A stretch of 64,000 bases of DNA. Origin: UBA1309 sp047605645 (GTDB taxonomy: Bacteria > Bacteroidota > Bacteroidia > Bacteroidales > Dysgonomonadaceae). The stretch covers positions 1 to 64,000 of the forward strand of contig JASGFJ010000012.1 in the NCBI GenBank assembly GCA_047605645.1, written 5' to 3'. Of the stretch, positions 33,492 to 42,294 are shown in pieces. The notes under the pieces were generated by a model that ran no database searches, was not told where the DNA came from, and saw only the letters and a program-made list of their open reading frames with translations. A program made the translations under genes and the position numbers. Positions within the stretch are counted from its first letter, which is position 1. Each line of letters starts with the position of its first letter.

Positions 33492-33519
33492 ATATATTCG
33501 ACTCCTATATATTCGACTC
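33492..33519. repeat. Short tandem direct repeat
   Basis: ATATATTCGACTC occurs twice with a 15-base period. Too short to assign a role. Confidence 0.5.
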
Positions 33520-34119
33520 AATTTTAACAGCGATAAGTTGTTTGTTTCGGAGAGAAGTCCTTTTAGAAAACCACATTGGCTTCTACGAAATCAAGTGTAT
33601 ACAGAACAATTCTATAGTGTGTAATAGAGGGCTACATTATTGGAAAAAAGCTCATACTGTTCCTTTTTTCGAATAAAGTTGTCTTCATTTCTGTGGAAAT
33701 AGCGGTAGTTGAGAGGAATTGACCAGCTTTCTTTTGCCGCATTTCAGCTCTTTTATATATTCTCTTTATATTCTATTTTGTTGATTATCAATTGTAATAA
33801 TTCAAATATATTCACTGTTTTTCTTGCATGACAAATAAATGATTTATATCTTTATCGCGATGCAAGAGCAAATTAATCTGGAAGCTATCATGGCAATTCT
33901 TCATGAATGAGTCATCTTCCTGAAGAACTCCCAGAATTTCGAGACATAGTTATTCTTTAATAATTGTTTTTCATCTATTTTTCTTGCCGGCAGATAAGCT
34001 TTCTTTTTCTTAATAAAATGTAGTGGTGTATGTTTTTTTTTATCCTAATAATCTGATGATTACATAGGTGTTGGAAAAAGCGATCTCATAATGAAATAAC
34101 ACATCACCTAAATAAATAC

Positions 34120-34127
34120 TATATTTG
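34120..34127 (+). promoter_or_regulatory. -7 promoter box for susR
   Basis: TATATTTG is an exact TAnnTTTG match, 26 bases before the susR start codon. Confidence 0.65.
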
Positions 34128-34153
34128 TATTAAACTTAAACTACCACCAATTT

Positions 34154-35797
34154 ATGAAAAGGGTCTTAATTCTTACTTTTACTTTATTATTCATCAATGC
34201 GTATGGTGTGGAGCAAGTTAATGCCTCAGAAATGGATTCTTTATTGAAGCAATTAGACAAGACAGTAGAGAAGTATCCTATACGTGATCAGGTGAAAGAA
34301 GATAAGATTAAGGAAATAAAGAAATCAATTGTCAAATCAAACAACCCGAAAGAGAAATTTGACTATTACGGGAATTTGTACGAAATATACAAGAACTACC
34401 AAATCGATTCCGCTATTATTACAGCTGTAGATAGAAAAAAACTGGCCATTCAATTAGATAGTCCCAGAGATAGAGGATATGCCAACCTGAATTATGCCGA
34501 AATGATGATGATGGTTGGTTTGTACGACAAAGCTTTGAATATTATTCAGGAACAAGAACGGCAATATGTGGATGAACAGATGAAGCCATATATTTTTCAT
34601 CTATATCATTCCATCTATCTGGTGATGCATGACACTTCTATCAACAAGGAGGAAAACTCTCATTACTTCCGGATGATGATGCAATACAAAGATTCTATCT
34701 TATCGGTATTGCCTAAAGATCAGATTGGTTACTATTTTGTACTGAGTTCTTCTCTTCTGGTGCATAAACAGAACGAAGAAGCTTTGAAATGGGCAAAATA
34801 TGCCTATGATAAATCGACGCAGAATGGTACCGGACTATCTCTTTCTGCTGCCGCGATGGCGAGTGTCTACGAAGAATTAGGGAAAAAAGATTTAGAAAAG
34901 AAATTTTTAATTATTTCAGCGATCAATGATATCAAAAATGGAGTTCGTGAATATACTTCGTTACGCAAATTGGCTTTCATCTTATACGAAGACGGAGACA
35001 TTGACCGTGCATATAATTATCTGAAAAGATCGATGCAAGATGCCATTTTTAGTAATGCCCGTTTCAGAACCTACGAGATATCACAAATTCTTCCGATTAT
35101 TAATACTGCTTATGATGTAAAGAATCAGAAAGAAAAGCATCGGTTGATGGTTCTTCTTCTTATTATATCGATACTTTCTGTTATTATTGTCGGATGTTTT
35201 ATTTTCACTTACAAACAGCTCTTGGCTTTAGCGAGAGCAAGACGTTCGTTAAAAGAAATCAATCTAAATTTGCAAGACATTAACCGGAGCCTGACTGAAA
35301 CGAATGAAAAGTTAGCGGAAAGTAATCATGTCAAAGAAGAATATATTGGTTATGTGTTTACCATGTGTTCCGGATATATCGATAAAATGGAGGATTTACG
35401 CAAAAGAATGAACCGAAAAGCAAAAGCAAATCAAATAGAAGATCTTCTTAAAATCACAGGTTCTACCACTTTTGTTGCTGACGAATTAAAAGAATTTTAT
35501 CATAGTTTTGACTCTGTCTTTCTCAAACTGTATCCATCCTTTATTGAGGATTTCAATTCCCTTCTTCTTAAAGATGAGAAAATATTGCCTAAATCAAATG
35601 ATTTGCTAACTCCCGAATTAAGAATTTTTGCCCTCGTTCGGCTGGGTATAAACGATAGTACGAGGATTGCACAATTCTTGCATTATTCTCCACAGACTGT
35701 TTATAACTATCGTTTAAAAGTTCGTTCAAAGGCCAAGGTTTCTAAAGATTTTTTTCCTCAGGAAGTAGCCCAAATTGGAAAAATAAGCAAGACGTGA
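34154..35797 (+). CDS. susR: SusR-type membrane-spanning transcription regulator
   Basis: A 547-residue protein with the layout of Bacteroides SusR (about 540 residues). It has a signal-like N-terminus (ILTFTLLFINAYG), a periplasmic tetratricopeptide-like sensor to about residue 325, one membrane helix near 331-351 (LMVLLLIISILSVIIVGCFIF) and a cytoplasmic coiled coil (LKEINLNLQDINRSLTETN). The C-terminal helix-turn-helix is near 496-527 (LGINDSTRIAQFLHYSPQTV). In B. thetaiotaomicron, SusR senses maltose-type sugars and activates the sus genes; the position upstream of susC supports the same role here. Its own promoter box lies 26 bases from the start. The 3' end is repeated in degenerate form downstream. 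Confidence 0.9.
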   Translation: MKRVLILTFTLLFINAYGVEQVNASEMDSLLKQLDKTVEKYPIRDQVKEDKIKEIKKSIVKSNNPKEKFDYYGNLYEIYKNYQIDSAIITAVDRKKLAIQLDSPRDRGYANLNYAEMMMMVGLYDKALNIIQEQERQYVDEQMKPYIFHLYHSIYLVMHDTSINKEENSHYFRMMMQYKDSILSVLPKDQIGYYFVLSSSLLVHKQNEEALKWAKYAYDKSTQNGTGLSLSAAAMASVYEELGKKDLEKKFLIISAINDIKNGVREYTSLRKLAFILYEDGDIDRAYNYLKRSMQDAIFSNARFRTYEISQILPIINTAYDVKNQKEKHRLMVLLLIISILSVIIVGCFIFTYKQLLALARARRSLKEINLNLQDINRSLTETNEKLAESNHVKEEYIGYVFTMCSGYIDKMEDLRKRMNRKAKANQIEDLLKITGSTTFVADELKEFYHSFDSVFLKLYPSFIEDFNSLLLKDEKILPKSNDLLTPELRIFALVRLGINDSTRIAQFLHYSPQTVYNYRLKVRSKAKVSKDFFPQEVAQIGKISKT

Positions 35798-36248
35798 TTT
35801 CCTTGAATCTGCGATTAATTCTTATTTTTTAGATTCTTTGTGTTTTATAATATAGGGTGATTGTCCGTTAAGGATAATGTATTTTTCCCTCGTTTTAAAG
35901 CTTGCCCAAAAGCGAAGGTTTCTAACAATCTTTTCCCTCCGGGAGGATGTAATCCGGATTGGGGAAATATACAAATAATGAGCTCTTTAACCTCCTATTC
36001 GTACTTGCTTTTTTAGCTCCTTCCTATTGTATAATATGTGATGATTGTTCGTTGAGGATAATGTATCTTCGGTTTGCCTCAACGTCCCTCCAAAAGCGAA
36101 GGTTTCTAACATTTTTTTTCCTTTGAGAGTAGTCAAGTTTGCAAAATATGCAAAAATGACCTCCTTAACCTGCTATAAATATTTACTTTTTTTAGATTTT
36201 GTGTGTTTTGTAATATATTTAATATCAGATGATAAATACATATTTTCC
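35711..36248 (+). repeat. Three degenerate tandem copies of the susR 3' end
   Basis: Copy 1 is the end of susR plus its downstream flank (35711-35886), copy 2 is about 35887-36070 and copy 3 about 36071-36248; the period is 180-185 bases. The core AAGGTTTCTA recurs at 35735, 35915 and 36099, and GATAATGTAT at 35872 and 36057. Copy 3 still encodes PPKAKVSNIFFPLRVVKFAKYAK, clearly related to the susR ending VRSKAKVSKDFFPQEVAQIG. Copies 2 and 3 have lost any gene body and are taken as pseudogene tails. Confidence 0.75.
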
Positions 36249-36437
36249 TCTTTTGTAAACTTACTTTCCTCTTTTACCAGCAACTCCTGCATAGGCATAT
36301 TCATATATAACTTTGTTCTACATTAAAGCTCGTGGAAAACTTGAAAAGATAATGTCGCCTTGTCTTTACTCGCCGATTTAATGTCATTAATATTTATGAG
36401 AATTAGTTATAATCTTAAACTAATATTTGAACATGTT
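35798..36437 (+). other. susR-susC intergenic region
   Basis: Apart from the susR-tail copies it contains the susC promoter box and a leader of about 115 bases. A 93-codon frame at 36045-36326 reads through copy 3 and is not considered a gene. Confidence 0.6.
36308..36315 (+). promoter_or_regulatory. -7 promoter box for the susCDEF operon
   Basis: TAACTTTG is an exact TAnnTTTG match about 123 bases upstream of the susC start. No TTTG at -33 is visible, as might be expected for a promoter that needs an activator such as SusR. Confidence 0.6.
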
Positions 36438-39400
36438 ATGAATAAAACAAAGACTTCTATTATTAGAAAAAACTTCTTTATTTGCCTTTTGGTTGGACTT
36501 TGTCTTCATTTGGGCGTTGCTGCTCAAGGAACACACAGTGTGAAAGGCATCGTAAAAGATCCCGCAGGAGAAGCTATCATCGGAGCAACAGTTCTTCAGA
36601 AAGGGACATCGAATGGTACTACAACAGACTTTGAAGGAAAATTCTCGATTAACGTTCCTGCAAATGCTGTGTTGGCAATTTCATACATCGGCTACGTAAG
36701 CCAGGATGTAAGTGTAAATGGGCAATCCTCACTCACTGTAACTTTAAAAGATAATGAAAAGCTTCTGAATGAAGTGGTGGTGATTGGATACGGAACAGTA
36801 AAAAAGAATGATGCGACTGGCGCAGTCACAGCCATCAAACCCGATGCAATGAATAAAGGGCTAACGACCAATGCACAGGATATGCTTTCCGGAAAAATTG
36901 CAGGGGTAAACGTAGTCTCGGCTGGAGGAGCACCTGGCGGCGGTGCTGCTATTCGTATTCGTGGCGGTGCTTCTTTAAATGCATCCAATGACCCGTTAAT
37001 TATTATTGATGGATTGGCTATGGATAACAACGGCGTAAAAGGATTGTCTAACCCTCTTTCTATGGTGAATCCCAATGATATTGAGTCATTCACCGTCTTG
37101 AAAGATGCTTCTGCAACTGCAATCTATGGGTCACGCGCATCAAATGGTGTAATTATTATTACCACAAAAAAGGGACTCTCAGGCTCAAAACCAAAAGTAT
37201 CGTATGCCGGAAATATTTCTGTCAGCAATGTCCGTAAAACTCTGGATGTACTAAGTGGGGATGAATTCCGCAAATTGGCGAGTACTCTTTATGGCGATGA
37301 CCAAAATATCATGAATGCACTTGGAACTTCGAATACTGATTGGCAGAAAGAAATCTATCGCACAGCTTTCAGTAACGATCACAATGTGACAATGACCGGT
37401 GGGTTCAAAAATATGCCTTATCGCTTTTCTCTCGGATATACCAACCAAAATGGTATTCTGAAGACCTCTAACTTCGAGAGATATACTGCTTCTTTTAATT
37501 TGAGTCCAAGCCTATTGGATAAGCATTTGACCATGAGTCTGAATGCAAAAGGGATGTATGCCAAGAATCATTATGCAGATGGCGGAGCTGTCGGAGCAGC
37601 TGTGGCAATGGATCCCACCCAGTCGGTACATTCGAGTATCGCTGAATTTGGAAACTATTTTCAATGGTCTACTCCGGGAAAAGATTTGAATGACCAAAAT
37701 GCCTCAATACTTAAGGTTAATTCATTAGCAACCAAAAACCCGGTAGCTATGTTGGATCTGAAAGACGATCGGGCAACTTCCCAGGCATTTATCGGTAGCG
37801 CTGAATTTGACTACAAAGTACATGGCTTCGAGGACCTGAGATTACATGTGAATATGGGTGCGGATATTTCAACCGGAAAGCAAAATACGAATGTCTCTCC
37901 TTATTCCGGAACAGATAACTATTATGGATTCTACAAACAAGATAAAGAAGATAAATACAATCTTTCATTTAGTTCGTATGCCCAATATTCGAAAGACCTG
38001 GAAGCTGCAAAACAGCATGTTGATGTGATGGCTGGTTACGAATGGCAACATTTTCATCGTCAAGGGCATTACGATCAATATGGGCTTTATCCAAGTACTA
38101 ACACGGTAGATCCGGGAGCACAGTATAACCCTGTATATTCTGCCTTTAAAACAGAAAGCTTTTTAGTTTCATTCTTTGGAAGGGCTAATTATTCTCTACT
38201 GGATCGTTATTTGCTGACATTCACTTTGCGTGACGACGGTAGTTCTCGTTTTTCGAAAGACAATCGCTGGGCTTTGTTCCCTTCATTGGCATTCGGCTGG
38301 AAAATGAAAGAAGAATCTTTTCTTAAAGATGTTGCACCTGTTACAGATCTAAAACTTCGTCTTGGGTATGGTATCACCGGACAACAGAATATTACCGACA
38401 GTGATTACCCCTACCTTCCATTCTATGTAAATAATAAGGCCGGAGCATATTATTATTTCGGAGACGATAAATATTCTTTGTCTCGTCCGACAGCCTACAA
38501 TAAAGATCTGAAGTGGGAACAAACCACCACTTGGAATGCAGGTATTGATTTTGGATTTCTCAATAATAGACTGAATGGATCTGTCGACTTTTATTATAGA
38601 AAAACAAACGACCTGATTAATAAAGTGACTGTACCTGCGGGATCTAACTTTAGTAATAAAGTATTGAGTAATGTAGGAACAATGAATAATAGAGGTTTGG
38701 AAGTTGCTTTGACCTATCGTGCCATTACAACCAAAGATTTGACTTGGGAGTTAGGAGCGAATATGACTTATAACAAAAATAAAATTACGAAGCTTACTAC
38801 CGGTTCCGGTACAGGTTATTATGTTGCTACAGGCGGTATTACAGCCGGTACAGGCGGAAATGCACAAGCACATAAAGTCGGATATGCAGCCTCTTCTTTC
38901 TATGTATACCAACAAGTATATGATAAGGATGGGAAGCCTATTGAAAACCTGTTTGTTGATCGCAATGGAGACGGCATTATTAATGATGCAGACAAATATA
39001 TCTATAAGAACCCGATGGGAGATGTTCAGTTAGGATTTACATCGAAAGTTATTTATAAGAGCTGGGATTTGAGTTTCTCAATGAGGGCTAAATTGAATAA
39101 TTATGTTTATAATGACGTGCTTTCCAATAATGCAAATGTTTCTTATTCAGGAATTTGGTCAACAAGTGGTTTCTTTTCCAACAGGCCTAAAGCAGCTGTT
39201 GACCTAGGTTGGTCAGGAACCGGAAACTATATGTTCTCTGATTATTTTGTTCAAAATGCTTCTTTCCTCAAACTGGATAATATAACCTTGGGATACTCAT
39301 TTAATAAATTGTTTGGAAAGAGTATTTCCGGACGTACTTATCTGACTGGTCAGAATATCATGACAATTACGAAATACAAAGGTCTTGATCCTGAAGTGAT

Positions 39401-39494
39401 GAACATTGAATCTACCGGCGCTGTGTATGGCATTGATAAGAATTTGTATCCTCGTCCGATCATGGGTATTCTTGGATTAACATTGAATTTCTAA
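36438..39494 (+). CDS. susC: SusC-type TonB-dependent maltooligosaccharide transporter
   Basis: A 1018-residue outer-membrane transporter. A signal peptide ends near GVAAQG. The carboxypeptidase-like N-terminal extension (SVKGIVKDPAGEAIIGATV, FEGKFSINVPANAVLAISYIGY) follows, then the TonB-contact region EVVVIGYGTVKKND, the plug (ITTKKG at its end) and a 22-strand-type barrel ending PRPIMGILGLTLNF with a terminal Phe. With SusD it forms the lidded importer for maltooligosaccharides, driven by TonB. The longer frame from 36360 adds 26 residues that do not look like a signal peptide, so the ATG at 36438 was chosen. It is the first gene of the susC-D-E-F unit. Confidence 0.96.
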   Translation: MNKTKTSIIRKNFFICLLVGLCLHLGVAAQGTHSVKGIVKDPAGEAIIGATVLQKGTSNGTTTDFEGKFSINVPANAVLAISYIGYVSQDVSVNGQSSLTVTLKDNEKLLNEVVVIGYGTVKKNDATGAVTAIKPDAMNKGLTTNAQDMLSGKIAGVNVVSAGGAPGGGAAIRIRGGASLNASNDPLIIIDGLAMDNNGVKGLSNPLSMVNPNDIESFTVLKDASATAIYGSRASNGVIIITTKKGLSGSKPKVSYAGNISVSNVRKTLDVLSGDEFRKLASTLYGDDQNIMNALGTSNTDWQKEIYRTAFSNDHNVTMTGGFKNMPYRFSLGYTNQNGILKTSNFERYTASFNLSPSLLDKHLTMSLNAKGMYAKNHYADGGAVGAAVAMDPTQSVHSSIAEFGNYFQWSTPGKDLNDQNASILKVNSLATKNPVAMLDLKDDRATSQAFIGSAEFDYKVHGFEDLRLHVNMGADISTGKQNTNVSPYSGTDNYYGFYKQDKEDKYNLSFSSYAQYSKDLEAAKQHVDVMAGYEWQHFHRQGHYDQYGLYPSTNTVDPGAQYNPVYSAFKTESFLVSFFGRANYSLLDRYLLTFTLRDDGSSRFSKDNRWALFPSLAFGWKMKEESFLKDVAPVTDLKLRLGYGITGQQNITDSDYPYLPFYVNNKAGAYYYFGDDKYSLSRPTAYNKDLKWEQTTTWNAGIDFGFLNNRLNGSVDFYYRKTNDLINKVTVPAGSNFSNKVLSNVGTMNNRGLEVALTYRAITTKDLTWELGANMTYNKNKITKLTTGSGTGYYVATGGITAGTGGNAQAHKVGYAASSFYVYQQVYDKDGKPIENLFVDRNGDGIINDADKYIYKNPMGDVQLGFTSKVIYKSWDLSFSMRAKLNNYVYNDVLSNNANVSYSGIWSTSGFFSNRPKAAVDLGWSGTGNYMFSDYFVQNASFLKLDNITLGYSFNKLFGKSISGRTYLTGQNIMTITKYKGLDPEVMNIESTGAVYGIDKNLYPRPIMGILGLTLNF

Positions 39495-39516
39495 TATCTA
39501 ATAAAGCTAAAATACA

Positions 39517-41109
39517 ATGAAACTATCATATTTTAAATCAATCGTTCGGACGTTGGCAATATGTTTGACATTAGGATTCACTTCTTGTGTGGGAGATTTG
39601 AATGTATCGCCAATTGACCCGAATACAACAACTGAATTCAACCAGGATGACGTTTTTGCAAAAATTTATGCCACAATGGCTCTGACAGGACAACAAGGGC
39701 CGGCCGGAGACGCAGATGTTGTCGGAATTGACGAAGGAACATCCAGTTTTTATCGATTAATCTGGAACTTTAGCGAACTTCCTACCGATGAGGCTATCTG
39801 TTCCTGGGGAGATGTGGGGATTCCGGAAATGAATTTCACACGTTGGTCATCAGGACACGGGCAATTGGAAGGTCTTTATGGTCGTCTCTATTTTGATATC
39901 ACTTTATGTAATCATTTTCTGGAACAGACAGCCGGACTTACCGATGACAAAACTGTGAAGCAACGTGCGGAAACTCGTTTTATGCGTGCTCTCAACTATT
40001 ATTATCTGTTAGATTTCTTTGGAAATGTTCCGTTTGTAGAAACTGTTTCTTCTGAACTTCCAAAACAAATGAAGAGAGCCGATCTGTATACGTATATTGT
40101 TAGCGAATTAAAAACAATTGAACCGGATATGTACGATGCCCTACAGGCACCGTATGGTAGAGCCGACAAAGTGGCCGACTGGATGCTTTTGTCTCGCCTG
40201 TACCTGAATGCGGAGGTGTATACCGGAACAGCTGAATGGGCATCTGCTGCTGAATATGCTAAAAAAGTAATGGATTCCAGCTATGGTTTATGCTCTGACT
40301 ATTCACAGTTATTTATGGGGAATAACGGTGAAAATGCGAACGCCCGTCAGGAGATTATTCTTCCGATACGATTTGACGGTGTGGATACGCAATCTTACGG
40401 TGGAGCCTTATTCCTGATTGCATCTACACATACAACAGGTATGGGTAGCTGGGGTACAACAGAAGGCTGGGGCGGAAACCGCGGGCGTTTAGCTTTAGCA
40501 GAAAAATTCTTTACAGATGGAAATATTCCTGCAAATACAGTGAATACGACAACTGCTGCAGGGGATGACAGAGCCTTGTTTACCACTTATGGTGAATATC
40601 AGGATAATGGAATAACTCAAGTATTCCAGACTTCTCTGCCTATTAAAAATGTAAATACGTTCAAACAAGGTGTGGCTGTAATTAAATTTTCAAACTCATA
40701 TTCTAATGGCGGAACTCCTAAGGACTCTAAATTTGTGGATATGGATGTTCCATTTATGAGAAAAGCCGAAGCATATTTGACGTATGCCGAAGCATTGCTA
40801 AGAAGCGGGGGAAGCAAAGCCAATGCATTGGCTGCTGTAAATGTGCTGAGAACAAGAGCAAATGCCGCAAAACTAACAGATTTGACATTGAGCAATATTT
40901 TGGATGAACGCTCAAGAGAATTTTATTTTGAAACATTGAGACGTACAGACCTTATTCGTTATGGATACTTTACAACCAGTTCTTATTTGTGGGATTGGAA
41001 AGGTGGTACAGCTGATGGTGCAGGTGTTTCTTCCATCTACAATCTATTGCCTATCCCGGCTTCCGATTTGAATGCAAATGAAAATTTAACACAAAATCCA
41101 GGCTATTAA
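39517..41109 (+). CDS. susD: SusD-type starch-binding lipoprotein
   Basis: A 530-residue surface lipoprotein; the signal peptide ends in GFTSC (Cys24). It has the RagB/SusD layout: an N-terminal segment with NTTTEFNQDDVFAKIYA, a tetratricopeptide-like helical core (AETRFMRALNYYYLLDFFGNVPFV) and the C-terminal part with LDERSREFYFETLRRTDLIRYGYF and LLPIPASDLNANENLTQNPGY. It acts as the lid and glycan-binding partner of SusC. The length is close to B. thetaiotaomicron SusD (551). It lies 22 bases downstream of susC and 18 before susE, in one operon. Confidence 0.95.
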   Translation: MKLSYFKSIVRTLAICLTLGFTSCVGDLNVSPIDPNTTTEFNQDDVFAKIYATMALTGQQGPAGDADVVGIDEGTSSFYRLIWNFSELPTDEAICSWGDVGIPEMNFTRWSSGHGQLEGLYGRLYFDITLCNHFLEQTAGLTDDKTVKQRAETRFMRALNYYYLLDFFGNVPFVETVSSELPKQMKRADLYTYIVSELKTIEPDMYDALQAPYGRADKVADWMLLSRLYLNAEVYTGTAEWASAAEYAKKVMDSSYGLCSDYSQLFMGNNGENANARQEIILPIRFDGVDTQSYGGALFLIASTHTTGMGSWGTTEGWGGNRGRLALAEKFFTDGNIPANTVNTTTAAGDDRALFTTYGEYQDNGITQVFQTSLPIKNVNTFKQGVAVIKFSNSYSNGGTPKDSKFVDMDVPFMRKAEAYLTYAEALLRSGGSKANALAAVNVLRTRANAAKLTDLTLSNILDERSREFYFETLRRTDLIRYGYFTTSSYLWDWKGGTADGAGVSSIYNLLPIPASDLNANENLTQNPGY

Positions 41110-41127
41110 TACCTAAAAAACGAAACG

Positions 41128-42261
41128 ATGAAGACATTAAATTATATTATAAGCTTTATTATTGGAGCGCTCATATTCACATCCTGTGACTCGGACAGAG
41201 ATTCGAATCCGACGTTTCAGACACCCACTGAGTTTGTCTTGAACACGCCCCGGTATGTAAATGGTGTATACGATTTGAAAGAGGACAGCACTATTTTGCT
41301 GACCTGTTCTCAACCGAATTACGGATTTGCTGCATCCGTGAAATATGCTGTGGAAGTCTCGGTAAGTTCTTCCTTTGCCGATTCCGTCAGTACAACGTTG
41401 GCTACGACTTATACTACGGCTCGAATGGATGTAAGTACAACCGAAATAGCAAAAGCAATTGTTCCTCTGATGGGAATTACGAAAGAAGAGGATTTTCCGA
41501 CAACGGCATTTCCTTTGTATTTCCGCCTAAAAGCAACTGTGCCGGGAGCTCCATCCGGAGATACAATACTTTCTAATATCATTGAACTTCCGCAAGTGAA
41601 GAGCTATTTTGCATTGCCACCAATGACATTGCCTACAGAGTTTTATGCAATCGGAACTTTCTGCAACTGGGACTGGACGCAGGCTGTTACCATGACTCCG
41701 GTGAATGGCAATGCCGGTAAATTCTGGGCTATGCTATGGTGCGGCAAAGATCAGGGGATGAAATTCAATACAGCAACCGCCTGGGATAATAATCAGTTTG
41801 GTGTAGGTAAAAATGTCACAATCAGTGGTGTGGACTATACCGATGACGGCGGAAATATCAAATTCAGTGACTCTGGTTGGCACCTGGTCGTGATTACGGC
41901 AACTATTAACGGGCGCTCATACGATTATGATGTAAAATTCCTCGATCCGAATGTCTATGTAATTGGTGTAGCTAATGGTGGTACCTGGGGGGCTAATGAT
42001 AGTTGGAAATTTACACCGCCGACTACCTCTGACGGTGAATTTGTATCCCCTGCGCTGGCCGCCGATTGTGCCGGTGATGATAATTCCAACCTTCGTCTGG
42101 CAGTGGTCTTGGACGGAATAGACTGGTGGAGAACTGAGTTTATTTTCTTGGACGGAAAGATTGCTTACCGGGGAAGTGGTGGTGATCAGACTCGCATTGG
42201 TTGTAAGGCCGGACAGAAAGTGTATCTGAATTTCCTTGCCGGAACCGGACGAGTTCAATAA
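41128..42261 (+). CDS. susE: SusE-type starch-binding lipoprotein
   Basis: A 377-residue lipoprotein with the signal peptide ending LIFTSC (Cys20). The N-terminal SusE domain (PTEFVLNTPRYVNGVYDLKEDSTILLTCSQPNYGFAASVKYAVEVS) is followed by two starch-binding modules, the first with YAIGTFCNWDWTQAVTMTPV and the second with VYVIGVANGGTWG and FVSPALAADC. Trp residues in these are expected to stack on glucose rings. SusE holds starch at the surface and influences the size of the chains taken up. The size matches B. thetaiotaomicron SusE (387). Part of the susCDEF operon. Confidence 0.92.
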   Translation: MKTLNYIISFIIGALIFTSCDSDRDSNPTFQTPTEFVLNTPRYVNGVYDLKEDSTILLTCSQPNYGFAASVKYAVEVSVSSSFADSVSTTLATTYTTARMDVSTTEIAKAIVPLMGITKEEDFPTTAFPLYFRLKATVPGAPSGDTILSNIIELPQVKSYFALPPMTLPTEFYAIGTFCNWDWTQAVTMTPVNGNAGKFWAMLWCGKDQGMKFNTATAWDNNQFGVGKNVTISGVDYTDDGGNIKFSDSGWHLVVITATINGRSYDYDVKFLDPNVYVIGVANGGTWGANDSWKFTPPTTSDGEFVSPALAADCAGDDNSNLRLAVVLDGIDWWRTEFIFLDGKIAYRGSGGDQTRIGCKAGQKVYLNFLAGTGRVQ

Positions 42262-42294
42262 CACAACATTGAAAACCAATTAAATCAAAACAGA

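Larger units (their letters stand above)
32591..34153. other. 1.56-kb AT-rich gap between the divergent amylase and susR units
   Basis: No gene is confidently supported. Present are the palindrome and a possible minus-strand -7 box (32823-32830, TAATTTTG on that strand) for the amylase, the susR promoter at the right end, and two 13-base direct copies of ATATATTCGACTC at 33492-33504 and 33507-33519. A 65-codon frame at 33479-33676 has no recognisable homology and no clear start signal. The stretch around 33360-33680 is less AT-rich than its flanks and might be the relic of a lost gene. Confidence 0.45.

Noticed and set aside
33479..33676. 65-codon frame in the amylase-susR gap
   Set aside because: No recognisable family, no promoter or start context, and composition typical of AT-rich non-coding DNA; kept only as part of the gap description.
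36045..36326. 93-codon frame between susR and susC
   Set aside because: It runs through the third degenerate susR-tail copy; its similarity to the SusR C-terminus reflects the duplication, and the rest is low-complexity hydrophobic sequence with no start signal.
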